Shown: positions 53,166 through 61,264 of the stretch, piece by piece
Position numbering within the stretch: the first letter of the stretch is position 1
Layout: each line of letters starts with the position of its first letter
DNA from: Halopelagius fulvigenes
GTDB taxonomy: Archaea > Halobacteriota > Halobacteria > Halobacteriales > Haloferacaceae
DNA: 64,000 nt
Assembly: GCF_042662625.1 (NCBI RefSeq)
Contig: NZ_JBHSXH010000015.1
Coordinates: 124,001 to 188,000 of the forward strand
Direction of reading: 5' to 3'
Made by a program: the position numbers and the translations under genes
Notes under the pieces: model-generated
The model's database searches: none
What the model saw: the letters and a program-made list of their open reading frames with translations, nothing else
What the model was told of the DNA's origin: nothing

Positions 53166-53525
53166 ATGAGCAATTATCTCGTAGCGATGGAAGCCGCGTG
53201 GCTCGTCCGCGACGTCGAGGGTATCGACGACGCCATCGGCGTCGCCGTCAGCGAGGCGGGCAAGCGCCTGAACGACAAGAACAAGGAGTACGTCGAGGTG
53301 GAAGTCGGCGCGACGCCGTGTCCCGCCTGCGGCGAACCGTTCGACTCGGCGTTCATCGCCGCCAACACGGCGCTCGTCGGTCTCCTCCTCGAAATCGACG
53401 TGTTCAACGCCGACGGCGAGAAGCACGCCTCCCGCATCGCGAAGAGCGAAGTCGGCGGCGCACTCCGCGACGTTCCCCTCGACATCATCGACGTCGTCGA
53501 AACCGAAGCGGACGACGACGAGTAG
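53166..53525 (+). CDS. UPF0212 (DUF555) family protein
   Basis: A 119-residue archaeal protein with NYLVAMEAAWLVRDVEGIDD at the start, the Cys pair CPACGEPFDSAFIAANTALV in the middle and a helix-rich end. The family is conserved across archaea and its role is unknown; the CxxC pair suggests a zinc site. The HTH-CBS regulator follows after about 51 nt on the same strand with its own promoter-like box. The ATG at 53166 matches the usual family start. Confidence 0.88.
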   Translation: MSNYLVAMEAAWLVRDVEGIDDAIGVAVSEAGKRLNDKNKEYVEVEVGATPCPACGEPFDSAFIAANTALVGLLLEIDVFNADGEKHASRIAKSEVGGALRDVPLDIIDVVETEADDDE

Positions 53526-53576
53526 GGCACCGCGGTCCCCGAAACCTTTTCGTATAACCTCTGGTAATCAGAAGAT

Positions 53577-54116
53577 ATGGAACTTCCGACCCCGCAGGAC
53601 TTACGCGAACGACGGAAGACGTTGGACCTGACGCAGAGCAGTCTCGCCGAGATGGCCGGGGTGTCCCAACCGCTCATCGCCCGCATCGAGGGCGGCGACG
53701 TGGACCCTCGACTGTCGACGCTCCGCCGAATCGTCAACGCCTTAGACGAGGCGGAGGGGAGCGTCGTCCGCGCGCGGGACCTGATGAACGAGTCCGTCGT
53801 CAGCATCTCGCCGGACGACTCGGTCCGCCACGCCCGAGACAGGATGCTCGACGAGGGGTTCTCCCAACTCCCGGTCATCCGGGACGGGTCGCCGGTCGGC
53901 ATCATCTCCAACAGCGACATCCGCCACGTCCAAGAGGAGAACGTCGGCGAACTCCCCGTCGCCGAGGTGATGCGGGAGTCGTACACAACGGTCGAACCGA
54001 CCGCGACGCTCGAAGAGATAGACGCCTACCTCGACCACAACGCCGCCATCCTCGTCGTCGAGGGGGGCCGAACCGTCGGCATCGTCACCGAGGCGGACGT
54101 GGCCGCCCACCTCTAA
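53577..54116 (+). CDS. XRE-type HTH regulator with two CBS domains
   Basis: A 179-residue protein. The N-terminal helix-turn-helix is LRERRKTLDLTQSSLAEMAG plus VSQPLIARIEGGDVDPRLST (XRE/Cro family). The two CBS motifs follow: MNESVVSISPDDSVRHARDR with LPVIRDGSPVGIISNSDI, and MRESYTTVEPTATLEEIDAY with ILVVEGGRTVGIVTEADV. Archaeal proteins of this build sense nucleotides through the CBS pair and act as transcription factors. Regulated genes are not visible; upstream is UPF0212. Confidence 0.88.
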   Translation: MELPTPQDLRERRKTLDLTQSSLAEMAGVSQPLIARIEGGDVDPRLSTLRRIVNALDEAEGSVVRARDLMNESVVSISPDDSVRHARDRMLDEGFSQLPVIRDGSPVGIISNSDIRHVQEENVGELPVAEVMRESYTTVEPTATLEEIDAYLDHNAAILVVEGGRTVGIVTEADVAAHL

Positions 54117-54171
54117 CACCGCGACGAACTGCGGGGTTGCGCCGCCAGCGTCTCTGTTCTCCGGTCGGTCG

Positions 54172-55509
54172 TCAGCGTTCTCTCACCCGCATCGGTACGT
54201 CGCCGACCGGTTGGACCGTCATCTGCGGGCGGACCGATAGTTCGCCCTCGCCCGCCCACTCCAACCGATAGCGGCGCGCCACCTCCGCGATGACGAGTTT
54301 CGCCTCGACGGTGGCGAACGCGCGCCCCATGCACCGGCGCGGCCCCGCCCCGAACGGCGCGTAGGCGTACTCTGGCCGCGCGGCGGCGCGTTCCTCCGCC
54401 CACCGGTCCGGGTCGAACGCCGCCGGGTCGTCGTAGAACCGACTGTCGCGGTGGACGTTCACCACCGTGAGGAGAACCTCCGACCCCGCCGGAATCCGGT
54501 AGTCGCCCGCCGCTACCTCGCGCGTCGTCCGGCGGGGGAGCGTGTGGATGGGCGGGTAGAGTCGAAGCGCCTCCTTGAACACGCGTTCGGTGTACGTCAG
54601 GTCCGCCACGTGCGACATCTCCACCGGCCCGTCGCCGACGACGGCGTCCACCTCCTCGTGGAGTCGGTCCCGCGCGTCCGGGTTGCGCGCGAGGAGGTAC
54701 CAGACGAACGTCAGCGCCAAAGCGGTGGTCTCGTGGCCGGCGAACACCATCCCGACGAGTTGGTCCGACACGTCGTCGTCGCTTCGGGGGTAGCCGTCCG
54801 CATCGCGCGCCGCCGCGAGCACCGAGAGCAGGTCGGGTTCCTCCGCGTCGGCGTCCGACCCCGCCGCGTCCGCCTCCCGGAGGAGTCGCTCTACTTCCCC
54901 CCGGAGCGTCGAGACGGCGTCGTCGAACCGCCGGCGGTTGCGGGTCGGCACCCACTCCGGAAGCGCCCACGTCCCGGGCGAAAAGCGCGCGTTGAGGTTG
55001 TCGGCGGCGGCGCGGAGTTCCGCGTCGTCGCCCTCGCCGTCCCCGGCGGGGTCGCGGCCGAGGAGCGTCGAAGCGAGGACGTCGAACGTGAGTCCCTTCA
55101 TCTCATCGACCATGGAGTACGTCTCCCCGGGCGTCCACGACTCGACCCGCCGCGTCGCCTGCGCGCGCATCCGCGGCGCGTACGAGCGGATTCGGCGGAA
55201 GAAGAAGAACGGGTCCAGTAACGCTCGCTGTTCTCGCCACGCCTCCCCCTCGACGGCGAGGACGCTCTCGCCGAAGGCGAGGCGGAAGTCGTCGGTCTTC
55301 GCGAAGGCGTCTCGGTCGGTCACCAACGCCCGTTCGATGTGTTCGGGGTGCGCCAGCAGGTACCGGTCTTCGCCGGGGAGGGAGAGTCGGACCGCGTCGC
55401 CGTGTTCGGCCACGGCGGCGGCGATGAACCCGAACGGGTCGCGGGCGAACCCGACGGCGTTGCCGAGGAGGGGGAGGCCGTCGGGCGCGGGCGGTCTGCG
55501 GTCGGTCAC
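54172..55509 (-). CDS. Cytochrome P450
   Basis: A 445-residue heme monooxygenase. The I-helix motif AGHETTALALTFVWY, the ExxR pair in FKEALRLYPPIHTLPRRTTR and the heme-ligand loop FGAGPRRCMGRAFA with Cys393 are all present. No N-terminal membrane anchor is predicted, so it is a soluble type. Its substrate and electron partners are not visible nearby. The convergent neighbour is the HTH-CBS gene and the upstream neighbour on the same strand is purM. Confidence 0.93.
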   Translation of the reverse strand: MTDRRPPAPDGLPLLGNAVGFARDPFGFIAAAVAEHGDAVRLSLPGEDRYLLAHPEHIERALVTDRDAFAKTDDFRLAFGESVLAVEGEAWREQRALLDPFFFFRRIRSYAPRMRAQATRRVESWTPGETYSMVDEMKGLTFDVLASTLLGRDPAGDGEGDDAELRAAADNLNARFSPGTWALPEWVPTRNRRRFDDAVSTLRGEVERLLREADAAGSDADAEEPDLLSVLAAARDADGYPRSDDDVSDQLVGMVFAGHETTALALTFVWYLLARNPDARDRLHEEVDAVVGDGPVEMSHVADLTYTERVFKEALRLYPPIHTLPRRTTREVAAGDYRIPAGSEVLLTVVNVHRDSRFYDDPAAFDPDRWAEERAAARPEYAYAPFGAGPRRCMGRAFATVEAKLVIAEVARRYRLEWAGEGELSVRPQMTVQPVGDVPMRVRER

Positions 55510-55597
55510 GGGTGTCGGTACCGCGGTATCGGATATGAACCTTCGGTGCGGTGATAGATGACGGCGCGACTCGGCAGAGGAGAGAGGCGGTTCCGCG

Positions 55598-56602
55598 TTA
55601 CAGTTCCAGACCGCGGACGGAGACGCCCTCGCCCTCCTCGATGCGCCCGATGACGCGGCCGTCCGTCTCGGCGGCGAGTGCTTCGGCGTCCTCCGGCGGG
55701 AGGGCGGCGACGAACCCGGTCCCCATGTTGAACGTGCGGTGCATCTCCTCGTCCGTGACGTTCCCCTCCGACTGGACGAACTCGAACACGGGGTGGGGGT
55801 CGAAGGCGTCCTCGACGACGTACCGGAACTCGCCCATCCGTTCGAGGTTCGTCCACCCGCCGCCGGTGACGTGCGCGGCGGCGCGGACGCCGCGTTCGCG
55901 CATCGGGTCCAGGAGGTGCGCGTAGATGCGCGTCGGTTCCAAGAGGGCCTCGCCGACCGTCTCGTACCCCTCGAACGGGCAGGGGTCGGTGTACTCGTGG
56001 TTCCGCGTCGCCGCCTTCCGCGCGAGGGTGAGGCCGTTCGAGTGGATACCCGACGATCGGAACCCGACGAGGGCGTCGCCCGCCTCCGCCTCGCCGGGGA
56101 AGATGGCGTCCTTCCGCGCGAGTCCGGCGCAGGTGCCCGCGAGGTCCAACCCCTTGATGACCTCGGGCATCACCGCCGTCTCGCCGCCGACGAGTTCCAT
56201 GTCGGCCTCCTCGGCACCGGCGGAGAGGCCCTCGCCGACCTGCTGGGCGAACCCCTCGTCCGGTCGGTCCACGGCGAGGTAGTCCACGAACGCGACGGGG
56301 CGGACGCCCGCGGCCACCAGGTCGTTGACGTTCATGGCGATGCAGTCGATGCCGACCGTCGAGTAGTCCGAGAGGGCCTCCGCGACGATGAGTTTCGTCC
56401 CCACGCCGTCCGTCGCCAGCGCCAGATACCGGTCGCCGATGTCGAGCAGTCCGGCGTAGTCGCCCTCGCTCTCGCCGACGGCCCCGATGAGGGCCGCCGT
56501 CGCCGCCTCGCTGGCGTCGATATCGACACCCGCGTCGGCGTAGGTCAGTTCCGCGGTCTCCTCGTCGTCGACGGGGTCTCCACCCGCGCCGGTGCCAGTC
56601 AT
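55598..56602 (-). CDS. purM: Phosphoribosylformylglycinamidine cyclo-ligase (PurM)
   Basis: A 334-residue ATP-dependent enzyme of purine synthesis (FGAM to AIR). Visible are LTYADAGVDIDASEAATAAL, LALATDGVGTKLIVAEAL (ATP-binding), GIDCIAMNVNDLVAAGVRPV, ELVGGETAVMPEVIKGLDLA, RSSGIHSNGLTLARKA and AHVTGGGWTNLERMGEF. Length matches AIR synthetase. A CTTTTG box at 56627-56632 on the minus strand lies 24 nt before the start codon complementary to 56600-56602. A tract of regularly spaced GTGAA repeats lies between this gene and the next. Confidence 0.94.
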   Translation of the reverse strand: MTGTGAGGDPVDDEETAELTYADAGVDIDASEAATAALIGAVGESEGDYAGLLDIGDRYLALATDGVGTKLIVAEALSDYSTVGIDCIAMNVNDLVAAGVRPVAFVDYLAVDRPDEGFAQQVGEGLSAGAEEADMELVGGETAVMPEVIKGLDLAGTCAGLARKDAIFPGEAEAGDALVGFRSSGIHSNGLTLARKAATRNHEYTDPCPFEGYETVGEALLEPTRIYAHLLDPMRERGVRAAAHVTGGGWTNLERMGEFRYVVEDAFDPHPVFEFVQSEGNVTDEEMHRTFNMGTGFVAALPPEDAEALAAETDGRVIGRIEEGEGVSVRGLEL

Positions 56603-56905
56603 GTGCGAACCCGCGCGGTGCCGGTGCAAAAGATGCTCGGTCCGCTTTCGGTCGGTCCGAGGTTCGGCCCCGCCTACCCCGGTCCGCGACCCCCTCTAGA
56701 GAGTGACTTACTGCCCAGCGGAACCTACCGATAGTGTGAACGATTAGACTGTCTCAGAACGCTCCGTGAAACTTCTAAACGTCTCTCGTCAATTCGTGAA
56801 AGGTCGGTGAAACGTCGCGTTTCGGTGAACGATCAGAAATTCAGGCCAACGCTCGTACCCCTATATGTGGATGCCGACCTATCGGATTATACGACGGTCC
56901 CAACT
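56603..56905. other. 303-bp intergenic region with phased GTGAA repeats
   Basis: Between divergent purM (minus) and a small membrane gene (plus). It contains the CTTTTG box of purM (56627-56632), a CTCTAGAG palindrome near 56695, and the GTGAA units at 56736, 56766, 56796, 56807 and 56825. AT-rich elements (CTATAT near 56861, GGATTATAC near 56884) upstream of the plus-strand gene could be its promoter. No other gene is seen. Confidence 0.5.
56736..56855. repeat. GTGAA repeat array, about 30-bp phasing
   Basis: Units beginning GTGAAC or GTGAAA start at 56736, 56766, 56796 and 56825 (steps of 30, 30 and 29 bp); an additional GTGAAACG lies at 56807. The first and last copies share GTGAACGATYAGA and both end with AACGCTC. 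The units otherwise differ, so this is a degenerate direct repeat. It could be a regulator-binding array; chance cannot be excluded. Confidence 0.45.
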
Positions 56906-57151
56906 ATGTCAAGCGTCTCTTCCCCCCACAACGAAACCCCCCTTCGCCGAAGCATCGGCGTCGCGAGCACCGCCGCCAAGATGGGTCTCCGGTCGATGGA
57001 GGCCGTCACCTTCTGGGCGGCAGTCCTGCTCCCCTTCGCCTATCTCCCGCTCCTCGTCGGCGGCCTCGGCGAGAGCGAACAGCTCGTGTTCGCCGCGCTC
57101 GTGGCGGCGAACGTCTTCGCGCTCGTCGTCGGTCACGACCACGGCCGCTGA
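56906..57151 (+). CDS. Small membrane protein (81 aa)
   Basis: An 81-residue protein with two hydrophobic helices, VTFWAAVLLPFAYLPLLVGG and VFAALVAANVFALVVGHDHG, a polar N terminus (SSVSSPHNETPLRRSIGVAS) and a His-rich end. No family recognised. The ATG at 56906 was preferred; a longer open form starts at 56807 but lies inside the repeat tract. Confidence 0.6.
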   Translation: MSSVSSPHNETPLRRSIGVASTAAKMGLRSMEAVTFWAAVLLPFAYLPLLVGGLGESEQLVFAALVAANVFALVVGHDHGR

Positions 57152-57240
57152 AGACGCTCCGCGAACCCGGTGACGACAGCCCTCCCGACGCCCCGCCCGC
57201 CGAACCCGCTTCGGCGTCTCCGCCCCCTCTCCGTCTCCGA

Positions 57241-57300
57241 CTCTCCGCCTCCGCTTCTCTCGCTTTCCCTCTGCCTCTCGTTCCGTCTTCCCCTCCGTTC
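57241..57300. terminator. Polypyrimidine tract between convergent genes
   Basis: In these 60 nt there is no A and only seven G; the neighbouring 57221-57333 are also strongly pyrimidine-rich. It lies between the small membrane protein gene and the site-2 protease gene, which converge, so it may terminate the plus-strand transcript. Confidence 0.4.
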
Positions 57301-57369
57301 TCCTCTCGTTCCATCTCGTCCGTCCTCCCGTCGAGTCGGCGCGAACCGCGAAAGAGGGGAGTCGGGTCG

Positions 57370-58008
57370 TCAGAAGCCGAGTCCGAAGAGGAACGCCCCG
57401 GCAGTCAGGAGAACCGAGGGCACGAAGACGGCGAGGAACGCCAGTTTGCTCCAGCCAAACACCGTCTTCCCGTCGAGGGAGCCGAACGGGAGCATGTTGA
57501 ACGCCGCCAGAAAGAGGTTGATGACGACTCCGCGACTCCCCAGAAGCGAGAGGAACGACGACCCGAGGGTGACGCCGCCGACGAAGACGGGGACGAAGAC
57601 GGCGGCCAAAAGCAGGTTCGTCACCGGTCCGGCGAGGGCGATGAGGCCGTGCTGACGGTCGGTGAGTCGCCCGCGGTGGTACACCGCGCCCGGCGCGGCG
57701 AAGATGAAGCCGACCATCGCGCTCATTATCGCCAGAAACAGCATGCCGTAGTCGGCGCGGAACTCCGCTACCTGGCCGTACCGGACGGCGACGACTTTGT
57801 GCGCGAGTTCGTGGAGCAGAAAGCCCACGCCCGCGGTGAGCAGGCTGACGAGGAACGGCCCGGCGACGCCGCCGCCCACGACGTTCGCCAGCGCTCGCTG
57901 GCCGCCCCCGGCGAAGAAGATGGCGAACGCCAGACCGAGCGCCACCCACGCGACCAACAGGTCGCGGAGCTCGCGGGAGCTGAATCTGAGTGTCGAGTTC
58001 GTACTCAT
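57370..58008 (-). CDS. Site-2 protease family zinc metalloprotease (M50)
   Basis: A 212-residue membrane protein of M50/S2P type. The zinc motif is GFLLHELAHKVVAV in a hydrophobic helix, and the second metal-ligand motif is NMLPFGSLDGKTVF (the LDG Asp). At least five membrane segments are predicted. It would cut membrane-spanning substrates within the bilayer. It starts 52 nt after the stop of the membrane TraB gene on the same strand, suggesting one operon. Confidence 0.85.
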   Translation of the reverse strand: MSTNSTLRFSSRELRDLLVAWVALGLAFAIFFAGGGQRALANVVGGGVAGPFLVSLLTAGVGFLLHELAHKVVAVRYGQVAEFRADYGMLFLAIMSAMVGFIFAAPGAVYHRGRLTDRQHGLIALAGPVTNLLLAAVFVPVFVGGVTLGSSFLSLLGSRGVVINLFLAAFNMLPFGSLDGKTVFGWSKLAFLAVFVPSVLLTAGAFLFGLGF

Positions 58009-58060
58009 GAGTGTGGTGTCTCGTGAAGCGTTGGAGGGGGAGGGAATTGGGCCTTGCGGG

Positions 58061-59731
58061 TCAGGAACCGCCGACGAGCGCGCTCCAGACGATGTCCCAG
58101 CCGTTCCGCGCGCCTTCGAGCATCAGCCGCGTGATGCCCTCCGCGCCGCCCAAATCGAGCGCGAACAGGGGCAGGACGTACGCGAGGAACAGCAAGGAGG
58201 CGATGATGCTGCCGACGTTCGTCGCCGCGACGACCATGATGAGGCGGAACAGCGGCACGTCGAACATCTCCGAGACGAGTTCGCCGAGCGGTCTCTCCTC
58301 GTCGCTCAGCAGCTCGTTGAGCCTGCCGATGTCGCTGACGTTCACCGGCGTGTGGCGCAGCTCCATGTAGCCCGTGAACCACCCCGGAGCGAGCAGGGGG
58401 TTGATGGACGTCATCCACGCGACGGCGCCGCCGACGAGGGCGGAGAGCCACCGCGACCCGGCGGCCTTCGCGAGTCCGGCGGCGAAGACGCCGTTGATGA
58501 GGAACCACGCGAGGAACAGCCGGATCAGCGCGCTGTTGCCCACCGTCGAGAGCGCCAACAGGACGAACGACCCCACCGCGACGAGCGAGATGAGCGTCCC
58601 GACTATCTTGCCCCACGGAAAGCGTCCCGCCGTCGTCCCCGTCAGAGACGCCATCGGCGGCAGTTCCTTGGGGTGTTCGAGGTAGCGTTCGATACCCTCG
58701 CGGTGGCCCGCGCCGACGACGGCGACGACGTTCGCGCCCGACTGCCGGAGGCCGACGAGCCGGTGGGCGATGTACGCGTCGCGTTCGTCGATGAGGGCCT
58801 CCGCGCCGCCGGGGGAGAACGCGCGGAACTCCTCCATCATCGCGCTCACCACGTCCGTGTCGGTCATCCTCGACATGTCGATGTCCTCCACGTCGTCGCC
58901 CGCGCCGCCCCCGAACGCGCCGACGACGACGCCCGCGGCGGTTCCGAGCGTCACGCCGGTCAGGAGTCCGAGCGCCATGCTGCCGACGATGCGGACGAGG
59001 AACGGGCTCAGCGACGCGACGAGCGGATCTGCGACGCCGAGTCCGAACCCGACGACGCCGCCGAGGGCGACGCCGACGCCGACTGCGGCGAGGGCGCGGT
59101 CCTCGGCGTCCAACGCCGCCGCGCCGAGGATCCAGACGAGAGCGCCCGCGGCGACGGCGACGACGACGCCGCCGGTGACGCGGGCGAGAATCGGCATCCC
59201 GATGCCGAGACCGCCGCCGAAGACGGCGACCACGGGCCCGATGAAGAAGCCGAGAAGGAGGCCGAGGACGACGCCGACGCCCCGCACGTCGCCGAGTCCG
59301 AAGGCGAGGCCGCCGACCATCTGCAGCTTCTCTATCAGGCTCATCCGCGACCAGAAGCGCTGCATCGTCTCCTGGATGTCCCGGTCCACGAGGGCGACGT
59401 CGATGCCGAGCTCTTCGGCCGTCTCGACGGCGGCGAGCATGTCCGCGCCGGGTTCGACGTCGAACCGTTCGCCGAGCTGCGCTTGGACGTACGAGAGCAT
59501 CCAGTAGGCGATGAACTGGAAGACGGTGTTACCGCGGAGCAGGTCCCCTGGCTCGATGTCGTCGGGGGTCCCGCCCTTCATCGACCGGTAGCGGCCCTCG
59601 TCCAGTTCGACGGCGACCACGTCGGGTCGGTCCTCCTCTATCGCGTCTTCGACCTCTCGGATGCTGTCGGCGGAGACGTGGGCGGTGCCCACGACCCGGA
59701 CGCGACCCTCTCCGGCCGCTTCCTCACTCAT
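58061..59731 (-). CDS. TraB/GumN-family membrane protein
   Basis: A 556-residue protein. TraB motifs are at both ends of a split domain: VVGTAHVSADSIREVEDAI with His18 and AVELDEGRYRSM in the N-terminal part, and VVAVVGAGHREGIERYL with His343 after the insert. Between them, about residues 140-290 are Gly/Ala/Val-rich hydrophobic helices (VVLGLLLGFFIGPVVAVFGG and others), and further hydrophobic segments follow to the C terminus, so the TraB domain is interrupted by a membrane block. Bacterial TraB and animal Tiki proteins are metal proteases; activity here is inferred. A site-2 protease gene follows. Confidence 0.8.
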   Translation of the reverse strand: MSEEAAGEGRVRVVGTAHVSADSIREVEDAIEEDRPDVVAVELDEGRYRSMKGGTPDDIEPGDLLRGNTVFQFIAYWMLSYVQAQLGERFDVEPGADMLAAVETAEELGIDVALVDRDIQETMQRFWSRMSLIEKLQMVGGLAFGLGDVRGVGVVLGLLLGFFIGPVVAVFGGGLGIGMPILARVTGGVVVAVAAGALVWILGAAALDAEDRALAAVGVGVALGGVVGFGLGVADPLVASLSPFLVRIVGSMALGLLTGVTLGTAAGVVVGAFGGGAGDDVEDIDMSRMTDTDVVSAMMEEFRAFSPGGAEALIDERDAYIAHRLVGLRQSGANVVAVVGAGHREGIERYLEHPKELPPMASLTGTTAGRFPWGKIVGTLISLVAVGSFVLLALSTVGNSALIRLFLAWFLINGVFAAGLAKAAGSRWLSALVGGAVAWMTSINPLLAPGWFTGYMELRHTPVNVSDIGRLNELLSDEERPLGELVSEMFDVPLFRLIMVVAATNVGSIIASLLFLAYVLPLFALDLGGAEGITRLMLEGARNGWDIVWSALVGGS

Positions 59732-59754
59732 TGTACTCCGCTTTCGGGGCACGC

Positions 59755-59760
59755 TTTTTA
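59755..59760. promoter_or_regulatory. Shared TATA-like element between traB and the glycerate kinase gene
   Basis: TTTTTA on the plus strand (TAAAAA on minus) sits 24 nt before the glycerate kinase ATG and 23 nt before the divergent traB ATG. Within only 53 bp no second AT-rich element is seen, so one element may serve both directions. Confidence 0.5.
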
Positions 59761-59784
59761 CCCTTGTCGGAGCGTGTCGCACGT

Positions 59785-61173
59785 ATGCGCGATGTCACGT
59801 TAGACGCCGACGCACCCACGCCGGCGCACGAGACTGCGTTGGCCTGCCTGCGAGACGCCGTCGAAGCGGTGCTCCCGTACCGCGTCGTCCGCGACTCCGT
59901 GTCGCTCGACGGCGAGACGCTCACGGTCGCCGATGAGTCGTACGACCTCGGCGGCTTCGACCGCATCGTCGTCGTCGGCGGCGGGAAGGCCGCGAACGGA
60001 GTCGCGGACGCCCTCGAGGCCGTCCTCGGGGAGAGGATCGACGCGGGGGCCGTCGTCACGCCGAATCCCGAGGACTCCGGCGAGTCGAGCGAGTCGGGGG
60101 AGTCGAGCGACGACGGCGGGAGAATCGAGCGACTGCCGGGCGACCACCCCGTCCCCTCCCAACGCGGCGTCGAGAGTTCCCGCCGACTCGTCGAGATTCT
60201 CGACGCCGCGGACGAGAGAACGCTCGTCCTCGCGGCGATAACCGGCGGCGGGAGCGCCGTGATTCCGACGCCCGCCGAGGGTATCTCGCTGTCGGACCTG
60301 CGGACGACCACCGACGAACTCCTCCGGTCGGGCGCGGACATCTCGGAACTCAACGCCGTCCGCAAGCACCTCTCGACGCTCAAGGGCGGGGGACTCGCCG
60401 AACGCGCCGCGCCCGCGACGGTGGTCGGACTGATGCTCAGCGACGTGGTGGGCAACGACCTGGGCGTCATCGCCTCCGGGCCGACGGCCCCCGACGAGAC
60501 GACGTACGACGACGCCCTGTCCGTCCTCGACCGCTACGACCTCTCGGTCCCCGAGTCGGTGCGCGACAGACTCGAACGCGGGGCCGCCGGGGAGGTGCCC
60601 GAGACGCCCACCCGCGGCGACGCCGTCTTCGAACGGGTCCACAACCACATCCTCGCGGACGGGCACACGGCGCTCTCGGCCGCCCGGGACGCCGCCCGCG
60701 AACGGGGGTACGACGCCCTCGTCCTCTCCTCGCGCGTCCGCGGCGAGGCGCGCGAAGCGGCGAAGACGCACGCCGCCGTCGCGGAGGAGGCGGCGGCGAC
60801 GGGCGACCCCCTCTCGCCGCCCGCCGTCGTCCTCTCCGGCGGCGAGTGCACCGTCACCGTCCGCGGCGACGGCGAGGGCGGTCCGAACTTGGAGTTCTGC
60901 CTCTCGGCGGCCCGGGAACTGGACGCCCGCGCCGTCGTCGCCGCCCTCGACAGCGACGGCGAGGACGGCGGAACGACCGTCGCGGGTGCGATAGTGGACG
61001 ACGAGACGGTCGAATCCGGAGACGAGGCGGCGGCGGCACTCGCCGAGAACGACGCCCTCCCCTACCTCCGGGACCGTGGGGCGCTGATTCGGACCGGCCC
61101 GACGGGGACGAACGTCAACGACCTGCGGGTGGTCGTCGTCGGGGGCGGGGCGGACGACGCCGGCGGCGACTGA
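59785..61173 (+). CDS. Glycerate 2-kinase (DUF4147/MOFRL)
   Basis: A 462-residue kinase of the GckA type. It shows RIVVVGGGKAANGVADAL near residue 64, LVLAAITGGGSAVIPTPAEG, ELNAVRKHLSTLKGGGLAE and SDVVGNDLGVIASGPTAPD, then the C-terminal MOFRL domain with LSGGECTVTVRGDGEGGPNL, ELDARAVVAALDSDGEDGG and RTGPTGTNVNDLRVVVVGGG. It makes 2-phosphoglycerate from glycerate and ATP. A short Ser/Glu/Gly loop (DSGESSESGESSDDGG) interrupts the N-terminal domain. It is divergent from traB and shares its promoter region. Confidence 0.9.
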   Translation: MRDVTLDADAPTPAHETALACLRDAVEAVLPYRVVRDSVSLDGETLTVADESYDLGGFDRIVVVGGGKAANGVADALEAVLGERIDAGAVVTPNPEDSGESSESGESSDDGGRIERLPGDHPVPSQRGVESSRRLVEILDAADERTLVLAAITGGGSAVIPTPAEGISLSDLRTTTDELLRSGADISELNAVRKHLSTLKGGGLAERAAPATVVGLMLSDVVGNDLGVIASGPTAPDETTYDDALSVLDRYDLSVPESVRDRLERGAAGEVPETPTRGDAVFERVHNHILADGHTALSAARDAARERGYDALVLSSRVRGEAREAAKTHAAVAEEAAATGDPLSPPAVVLSGGECTVTVRGDGEGGPNLEFCLSAARELDARAVVAALDSDGEDGGTTVAGAIVDDETVESGDEAAAALAENDALPYLRDRGALIRTGPTGTNVNDLRVVVVGGGADDAGGD

Positions 61174-61264
61174 CGGGCGACGCCGATAGCACAACGGCGC
61201 AGAGGGGAATCGTGACGGCCGGCGTGACAACAAGTTTGTATCCCAGTACGTCGTAGTCGCTGTC

